Shown here piece by piece: positions 7,146-10,715 of a DNA stretch of 10,715 bases. Source of the DNA: Actinomycetota bacterium (lineage in GTDB: Bacteria; Actinomycetota; Acidimicrobiia; Acidimicrobiales; Poriferisodalaceae); NCBI GenBank assembly GCA_013151655.1, contig JAADHX010000091.1, positions 1 to 10,715 of the forward strand, in the 5' to 3' direction. Position 1 is the first letter of the stretch, and each line of letters begins with the position of its first letter. A program made the position numbers and the translations under genes. The notes below the pieces were generated by a model that saw only the letters and a list, made by a program, of their open reading frames with translations, had not been told where the DNA came from and ran no database searches.

Positions 7146-7742
7146 ATGAAGCGGTCGGATGAACAGCTGGTTGCGGCAGCCATCAACGGCGACCGTCAAT
7201 CCATGAACGACCTTCTCGGGCGTCATTACGATCGCATTTACGGGATTTGTCGGCGAATCGCAGGAAACGAGGCCGACGCCCTCGACGCGACCCAGGAAGC
7301 CCTCATTGCCATCACACGCCGCCTCGACCGATTCGATGGCCGGTCGGCGTTCTCAACCTGGTCGTATCGCGTAGCAACCAATGCCTGCCTAGACGAGCTG
7401 CGACGACGAAAGCGCCGTCCGGACCCCACCGACGACGCGGTTCTGGCGCTTCGCCTCGATAGCCAGCCATCGGGTGCCGTACAAAGTTACGCTGACATCA
7501 CCGCCGACAGAGTCACCGGCATCGACTCGATAGCAACCGCGCTCGACCAGCTCGACGAGACCTTTCGTGTACCTGTAGTCATGCGCGACGTGATGGACCT
7601 CGACTACGCCCAGATAGCCGTCGAGCTTTCGGTACCTATCGGTACCGTTAAGTCGCGTATTGCCCGCGGTCGGACTGCCTTAGCGAAGATAATTGGAACC
7701 GACGAAGACCCTCCCGACGTCCAAAGAGGTGATCATGGCTGA
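7146..7742 (+). CDS. sigM: ECF RNA polymerase sigma factor (SigM-like)
   Basis: The ATG at 7146 gives 198 residues, a normal ECF length; the frame is open 285 nt further upstream, but that stretch lies inside the pseudokinase gene. The N-terminus MKRSDEQLVAAAINGD is a typical ECF beginning. Sigma region 2 runs ~20-90 with DATQEALIAITRRLDRF and the -10-recognising FSTWSYRVATNACLDELRRR. Region 4 runs ~135-183 with LDETFRVPVVMRDVMDLDYA and the helix-turn-helix VPIGTVKSRIARGR. The gene position after MurJ/pseudokinase and before a membrane anti-sigma matches mycobacterial sigM; the symbol is assigned by synteny. Its last 8 nt overlap the next gene (ATGGCTGA), typical of sigma/anti-sigma pairs, which keeps the two products in balance. 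Confidence 0.9.
   Translation: MKRSDEQLVAAAINGDRQSMNDLLGRHYDRIYGICRRIAGNEADALDATQEALIAITRRLDRFDGRSAFSTWSYRVATNACLDELRRRKRRPDPTDDAVLALRLDSQPSGAVQSYADITADRVTGIDSIATALDQLDETFRVPVVMRDVMDLDYAQIAVELSVPIGTVKSRIARGRTALAKIIGTDEDPPDVQRGDHG
7723..7730 (+). promoter_or_regulatory. Ribosome binding site of the anti-sigma gene
   Basis: AAAGAGGT inside the end of sigM lies 4 nt before the ATG at 7735 and selects that start over the in-frame TTG at 7693. Confidence 0.6.
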
Positions 7743-8652
7743 CGAAACCCTTGACGACCTCGCGAACGCCGCACTTGACGGTGACAAGAGAGCCCTTGAG
7801 GCAGCGCGCTCCAATCCTGATCTCCAGACCCTGATCGACGAGCATCGGCGGGTGCGGAACGTCATGCGCGTGACACCGCCCGCAGCGGCCCACGAGTACC
7901 GTCAGAACCACTTAGAAGCGGCGCTCGCTGTCTTCGACGAGATGCAGCTAACCGCCAAACCCGCTACGCCTTCCGCTTCGGGTTCGCGAACACCTGAGGC
8001 GGTCGCTCCCGAAAGCTCCGCCTCCGGGGTTGTGTTGTTGGCCTCCAAACGGCGCCAAAAACAGCGGTGGCTAAACGTGGCCGCTGCCGCGGCGGTGGTT
8101 GGCGTCGGAGCGATTGCCGCAGTCAGCCTCACCTCTATCGGATTCGAAGGTGGCACCGATGATGCCGCCGAATCTAGTACTGACCTCACCGCGACCACTG
8201 CCCAGGCTTCGCTCGACAGCGCCGACGCTCCCGCTGTCGCATCTGGTGCAGCGCCGCTGGACGAAGTGCTCGAAGAGTCCGCCGTGTTCGACGCGGATTC
8301 CGAGCGCCAAATCGAGGTTGACGATCAAGGTGCCGACGGAACAAGCCTGGAATCTGACTCTGCCCCAAGTTCCACCACGAGCTCGGCCACTGCCGATACT
8401 ACCGAGGCGCCAGCAGACGCTGCTGAGGTCAGGGTCGTGTTCCCCGAAGGCCCACTCGATCCCAGATTCGTCGATTGTCTGCCAGATTTCGACGTTCCCG
8501 ACCGCCCGTGGGTCGTCAGCGCGACCGTCTCAGATACGTTGGGGGCCCTTGAACTGCTGGTTGGCGACGACCTCAACACGCTTTACCACTTTGTGTTCGA
8601 CCCCGCATCTTGTGTACTGCTCGCGCCGGCAGAGCCAGTTCCCGACGGATAG
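7735..8652 (+). CDS. Putative membrane-spanning anti-sigma factor (RsmA/Rv3912 position)
   Basis: The protein has 305 residues and starts inside the last codons of sigM. Residues 1-70 form an acidic, helical cytosolic domain with no Cys, so the zinc-binding HxxxCxxC motif of many anti-sigmas is absent. A basic patch (KRRQKQRW, ~105-112) precedes one transmembrane helix (~113-134, Ala/Val-rich). A long Asp/Ser/Thr/Ala-rich outer linker (~136-235) leads to a compact C-terminal domain (~236-305) holding the only two cysteines (248 and 293). The assignment rests on the 8-nt overlap with the sigma gene and on topology; sequence similarity to known anti-sigmas is weak by eye. I infer that it holds the sigma factor at the membrane and senses an envelope signal through the outer domain. 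Confidence 0.72.
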   Translation: MADETLDDLANAALDGDKRALEAARSNPDLQTLIDEHRRVRNVMRVTPPAAAHEYRQNHLEAALAVFDEMQLTAKPATPSASGSRTPEAVAPESSASGVVLLASKRRQKQRWLNVAAAAAVVGVGAIAAVSLTSIGFEGGTDDAAESSTDLTATTAQASLDSADAPAVASGAAPLDEVLEESAVFDADSERQIEVDDQGADGTSLESDSAPSSTTSSATADTTEAPADAAEVRVVFPEGPLDPRFVDCLPDFDVPDRPWVVSATVSDTLGALELLVGDDLNTLYHFVFDPASCVLLAPAEPVPDG

Positions 8653-8688
8653 CCTGGCGTCGGTGAACGAGGCGTCAGCCAACAACGA

Positions 8689-8694
8689 TATGAT
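8689..8694 (+). promoter_or_regulatory. -10 element of a probable leaderless or short-leader transcript
   Basis: TATGAT, a near-perfect -10 hexamer, lies 9 nt before the ATG at 8704, the same spacing as at sigM. There is no Shine-Dalgarno upstream of this ATG. No good -35 is present. Confidence 0.45.
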
Positions 8695-8703
8695 GCCTGG
8701 TCT

Positions 8704-9003
8704 ATGGTCAACGAGGTAGAAGCATCCAAAACCGACTGGAGTGTCGAAGCCACCGACAAGTTCGTCTCACTGATCGATAGCGTCAAGATCAAGACAACCG
8801 GGCCCGCGCTGAAAGTCGTGCGGGCTTTGGTCTACGGTCTCGTCATCGCAGTAATGGCAACCATGCTGCTCGTATTGCTTACGGCCTCGTTGGTCAGATT
8901 TGTCAACGCGTATCTTCCCGGTACCGTTTGGTCTACCTACTTCCTCTTGGGTTCGATCTTTGCCATTGCCGGCCTATTTCTCTGGACCAAACGGACTCAA
9001 TAA
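8704..9003 (+). CDS. Small two-helix membrane protein (holin-X-like topology)
   Basis: The protein has 99 residues. An amphipathic N-terminus (~1-36, VEATDKFVSLIDSVKIKT) is followed by two membrane helices, ~42-63 (VRALVYGLVIAVMATMLLVL) and ~77-94 (WSTYFLLGSIFAIAGLFLW), and ends with a basic KRTQ. The topology resembles small actinobacterial membrane proteins of the Phage_holin_3_6 type, but nothing else points to phage. I do not recognise a specific function. It occupies the place where thioredoxin reductase (trxB) sits in the mycobacterial arrangement. It has its own likely promoter (TATGAT at 8689-8694). Confidence 0.7.
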   Translation: MVNEVEASKTDWSVEATDKFVSLIDSVKIKTTGPALKVVRALVYGLVIAVMATMLLVLLTASLVRFVNAYLPGTVWSTYFLLGSIFAIAGLFLWTKRTQ

Positions 9004-9008
9004 TGCCT

Positions 9009-9042
9009 CGGGTTTCGTGAATCCCGACAAGATCACTCGGGA
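9009..9042 (+). repeat. Two overlapping inverted repeats between the membrane protein gene and trxA
   Basis: CGGG-T-TT (9009-9015) can pair with AA-T-CCCG (9020-9026) around a 4-nt loop with one mismatch. Alternatively TCCCGA (9022-9027) can pair with TCGGGA (9037-9042) around a 9-nt loop. The two structures share CCCG and exclude each other. There is no T-tract, so an intrinsic terminator is unlikely. The rest of the 94-nt gap up to the ribosome binding site shows nothing I can name. Confidence 0.4.
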
Positions 9043-9082
9043 ATAGCCTCCACTGTCGTGCTGTTTCCCTTCTACACCAGCC

Positions 9083-9088
9083 AAGGAG
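9083..9088 (+). promoter_or_regulatory. Ribosome binding site of trxA
   Basis: AAGGAG lies 9 nt before the ATG at 9098. Confidence 0.75.
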
Positions 9089-9097
9089 TACAGAACT

Positions 9098-9421
9098 ATG
9101 GGCGCCGATATTCAACAACTAAGCGATAGCACCTTCGATGAGGTCATCGGGGCGTCGGAAACTCCGGTTCTGGTCGACTTCTGGGCCGAGTGGTGCGGGC
9201 CATGCAAGATGATTGCGCCGATACTCGACGAGATTGCTGCGGAGAACGAGAGCATCACCATTGCTAAGGTAAATGTCGACGAGAGCCCCGAGATTGCTCG
9301 CCGGTTCGAAGTCTTAAGTATCCCAACCCTGATCGTTTTCAACAACGGCGAACCCGCAAAACGGCTCGTCGGAGCGAAACCCAAGGGTGCGCTGCTGGAG
9401 GAGATCGGGGAATTTCTGTAG
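9098..9421 (+). CDS. trxA: Thioredoxin
   Basis: The protein has 107 residues, the standard length. VLVDFWAEWCGPCKMIAP (24-41) holds the active-site WCGPCK with Cys33 and Cys36, followed by PILDEIA, the strand IAKVNVDESPE, and cis-proline 76 in SIPTLIVF. It is a cytosolic disulfide reductant normally recharged by thioredoxin reductase; no trxB is adjacent, unlike in the mycobacterial equivalent of this locus. Its 3' end carries the GGAGGAG that probably drives translation of the next gene, and the two reading frames overlap by 10 nt if cwlM starts at ATT 9412. Confidence 0.97.
   Translation: MGADIQQLSDSTFDEVIGASETPVLVDFWAEWCGPCKMIAPILDEIAAENESITIAKVNVDESPEIARRFEVLSIPTLIVFNNGEPAKRLVGAKPKGALLEEIGEFL
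9397..9403 (+). promoter_or_regulatory. Strong Shine-Dalgarno for a non-canonical cwlM start
   Basis: GGAGGAG within the last codons of trxA (it also encodes parts of LLEEI) lies exactly 8 nt before the in-frame ATT at 9412. It is the best ribosome binding site in the window, and no ATG, GTG or TTG in the right frame follows it. Confidence 0.5.
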
Positions 9422-10404
9422 TTCGGCCGTTCGGAGTCGGTAGTGACGGCGATCATGTCCGTGACATTCAACGACGTCTCGCGGGCCTCGGCTTTAGCCA
9501 GGGGCCGATTGACGGCATTTTTGGGCCGAAGACCGAACGATCCCTAGTCAGCTTCCAAGCAGCCCACGGAATTGACGATGACGGCATCTGCGGTCCGCTC
9601 ACATGGTCGGCGCTGGTGGACGCAGGCTACAAACTCGGTGACCGGATGTTGTACCTGTCGTCGCCGGTGCTACGTGGAGACGACGTCAGCGAGTTACAAC
9701 GCAGGCTCGGCGTCCTCGGCTTCGATACGGGACGCATCGACGGGAAACTCGGGCCAGAAACCGAGTCGGCGCTCAAGGACTTTCAGACGAACGCCGGTCT
9801 CCCGACCGATGGAATTTGTGGCGCCGACACCATCAACACGTTCAGGCGACTGACCCCTCGCGCCGGAACATCTGCCTCGAACGTCACGGCCGTACGCGAA
9901 ACCGAGCTGATCAGATCGGGTTTCGTGGGACTGCGCGGCCGTACTGTCGTTCTGTGTGAACCAGGAGGCCTGGACAGCCTCACAGCGGCCCTCAGGCGCT
10001 CCTTTGGTGAGGCAGGGGCATCGGTGCTCACGATTCACCACCCCGACTGGTCGATGCACGCAAGGCAGGCGAACACTGTGGCGGCCGATCTGGTTATAGC
10101 GCTGGATACGCGCCCTGGCCAGAACTCAATATCGTACTTCGCCGCTACGGGGGTCGAATCTGGGGCGGGACGCGCGCTGGCATACTGCGCAGCAGAGCAT
10201 CTTGAATCAGTCACCGGTCTTGTACGTCCCCGTGGCCTGCGGTTACCGATACTACGCGAGACGCGTATGACCGCCATCTCGTGTCGGTTCGGCGACATGG
10301 GTACCGTGGTTCGCAACGCGCCGCAGTTGGCCTCCAAACTGACGTCGTCAGTGCTGGCCTGGGTAGGCCAGCTTCAGTCCGAGACCACTTACCCACAGGC
10401 TTGA
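9412..10404 (+). CDS. cwlM: CwlM-like protein: two peptidoglycan-binding domains plus catalytically dead amidase_3 fold; probable AUU start
   Basis: From ATT 9412 the protein has 330 residues. The first standard start (GTG 9616) would cut off a clear peptidoglycan-binding domain, residues ~10-69 (DIQRRLAGLGFSQGPIDG, FGPKTERSLVSFQ, DGICGPLTWSAL). A second copy spans ~87-147 (ELQRRLGVLGFDTGRIDG, LGPETESALKDFQ, DGICGADTINTF). Residues ~172-320 follow the N-acetylmuramoyl-L-alanine amidase (amidase_3) fold, but in my hand alignment the DPGHGG zinc histidine is Gly (CEPGGLD), the SIH histidine is Asp232 (VIALD), the catalytic Glu is Arg292 (ISCRFG), and the middle Glu ligand has no counterpart. 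Mycobacterial CwlM is likewise not a hydrolase; it is a PknB-phosphorylated regulator that activates MurA and contacts MurJ/FhaA. No signal peptide is visible, which fits a cytosolic regulator. The C-terminal tail SETTY has possible phospho-acceptor residues (inference). Confidence 0.82.
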   Translation: MSVVRPFGVGSDGDHVRDIQRRLAGLGFSQGPIDGIFGPKTERSLVSFQAAHGIDDDGICGPLTWSALVDAGYKLGDRMLYLSSPVLRGDDVSELQRRLGVLGFDTGRIDGKLGPETESALKDFQTNAGLPTDGICGADTINTFRRLTPRAGTSASNVTAVRETELIRSGFVGLRGRTVVLCEPGGLDSLTAALRRSFGEAGASVLTIHHPDWSMHARQANTVAADLVIALDTRPGQNSISYFAATGVESGAGRALAYCAAEHLESVTGLVRPRGLRLPILRETRMTAISCRFGDMGTVVRNAPQLASKLTSSVLAWVGQLQSETTYPQA

Positions 10405-10420
10405 CCACAGGCTGTGGTCA
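10389..10420 (+). repeat. CCACAGGCT direct repeats, 19-nt palindrome and DnaA-box-like 9-mers at the cwlM/parB junction
   Basis: TGACCACAGGCTGTGGTCA (10402-10420) is a perfect inverted repeat around a single central base and includes the cwlM stop codon. CCACAGGCT occurs at 10393-10401 and again at 10405-10413. TTACCCACA (10389-10397) and TTGACCACA (10401-10409) each differ by one base from DnaA-box forms TTATCCACA and TTGTCCACA. Between convergent genes the palindrome may act as a bidirectional stop, but there is no T-tract on either side. The rest of the 95-nt gap holds a second small palindrome, GTCGAT-C-ATCGAC (10472-10484). Confidence 0.5.
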
Positions 10421-10499
10421 GTCGAGGTCCACCTTAGAGTCGGACTCACAACCCTCGATAGTGACTCGACGGTCGATCATCGACTCAGGGCCGCTCTGA

Positions 10500-10715
10500 T
10501 TAGCTGTTGATGACTCGATACAACCGCTCCAGGTCTTCGAGGTCAGCGAATTCAACGGTCATTCGCCCCTTGTTTACGCCCATCTCGATTCGTACTTTGG
10601 TTGAGAGACGTTCGGCGAGTACATGTTCAAGTTCTAAGAATGCAGCTGGCCGAGGGTTCCCGGGTTCTGGGGGCATGGAGTCGCTATCATCGTCGGCCGA
10701 AGCTGGCTCTTCGGG
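10500..10715 (-). CDS. parB: ParB chromosome partitioning protein, C-terminal part (5' end outside window)
   Basis: On the minus strand the frame is open from the window edge to TAA (10502-10500), giving 71 residues. It begins with an acidic, proline-rich linker (PEEPASADDDSDSMPPEP) and ends with LEHVLAERLSTKVRIEMG, NKGRMTVEFADLEDLERLYR and VINS. This is the ParB C-terminal dimerisation domain: a helix with 'L-x-T-K-V-x-I', two strands and a final helix. ParB is a CTPase that loads at parS sites near oriC and spreads on DNA to drive origin segregation with ParA. The ParB/Srx CTPase domain and the helix-turn-helix lie beyond the window. Its convergence with cwlM matches the mycobacterial arrangement and indicates that the origin of replication is nearby to the right. 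Confidence 0.88.
   Translation of the reverse strand, partial: PEEPASADDDSDSMPPEPGNPRPAAFLELEHVLAERLSTKVRIEMGVNKGRMTVEFADLEDLERLYRVINS

Noticed and set aside
7629..7646. Two TCGGTACC 8-mers 10 nt apart inside sigM.
   Set aside because: They encode the conserved helix-turn-helix (SVPIGTVK); short and explained by codon use.
8704..9003. Prophage remnant suggested by a holin-like small membrane protein.
   Set aside because: No endolysin, capsid, integrase or other phage gene is nearby, and the surrounding gene order is a conserved chromosomal one.
9010..9025. GGGTTTCGTGAATCCC resembles a parS site near parB.
   Set aside because: It lacks the central CACGTG of the parS consensus (TGTTTCACGTGAAACA) and the half-sites are 2 nt too close.
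9455..9547. ATG 9455 as an alternative start for the gene after trxA.
   Set aside because: It is in another frame and reaches TAG after about 30 codons, without encoding any part of the peptidoglycan-binding domain.

Overview
The window looks like the chromosome of a moderately high-GC actinobacterium, most likely from the class Acidimicrobiia (Ilumatobacter-like). This placement rests on gene order and protein character and is an inference. The order DUF6049 - murJ - (pseudokinase) - ECF sigma factor - anti-sigma - thioredoxin - CwlM-type amidase, meeting parB on the opposite strand, follows the origin-proximal arrangement known from Mycobacterium (Rv3909 - mviN - sigM - Rv3912 - trxB2 - trxC - cwlM - parB). 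The window is densely coding: ten complete genes on the + strand, a truncated carD at the left edge and a truncated parB (- strand) at the right edge. No gap exceeds about 130 bases. I found no tRNA, rRNA, insertion sequence, CRISPR array or phage module.

Layout. 1-349: 3' end of carD. 475-3104-4774: a tight operon of a two-part GNAT acetyltransferase, a DUF6049 exported/anchored protein and the lipid II flippase MurJ, joined by two GTGA stop/start overlaps. 4856-7083: a DegV/FakB-type fatty-acid-binding protein, followed 5 nt later by a membrane-anchored pseudokinase with an extracellular discoidin-like domain. 7146-8652: an ECF sigma factor (SigM position) overlapping its presumed membrane anti-sigma factor. 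8704-9003: a small two-helix membrane protein. 9098-9421: thioredoxin. 9412-10404: a CwlM-like protein with two peptidoglycan-binding domains and a catalytically dead amidase fold. 10500 to the edge: C-terminus of ParB, convergent with cwlM.

How the genes fit together. In mycobacteria MurJ (MviN) is one polypeptide carrying flippase, pseudokinase, transmembrane helix and extracellular domain, and CwlM is a non-hydrolytic regulator of peptidoglycan precursor synthesis. Here the same parts are present, but the pseudokinase half is a separate gene, with a fatty-acid-binding protein gene between it and murJ. CwlM has lost all recognisable amidase catalytic residues. The window therefore holds a cell-wall control module built on two pseudoenzymes around a flippase, next to an ECF sigma/anti-sigma pair and to the chromosome segregation gene parB.

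The most unusual sequence-level observations are: (i) the cwlM reading frame has no ATG, GTG, TTG or CTG before its first peptidoglycan-binding domain, but has an ATT 8 nt after a perfect GGAGGAG, which suggests an AUU start; (ii) an exact 18-nt repeat sits near both ends of the pseudokinase gene, read in two different frames; (iii) sigM and the small membrane protein gene each have a TANNNT hexamer exactly 9 nt before their ATG, consistent with leaderless or near-leaderless transcripts.
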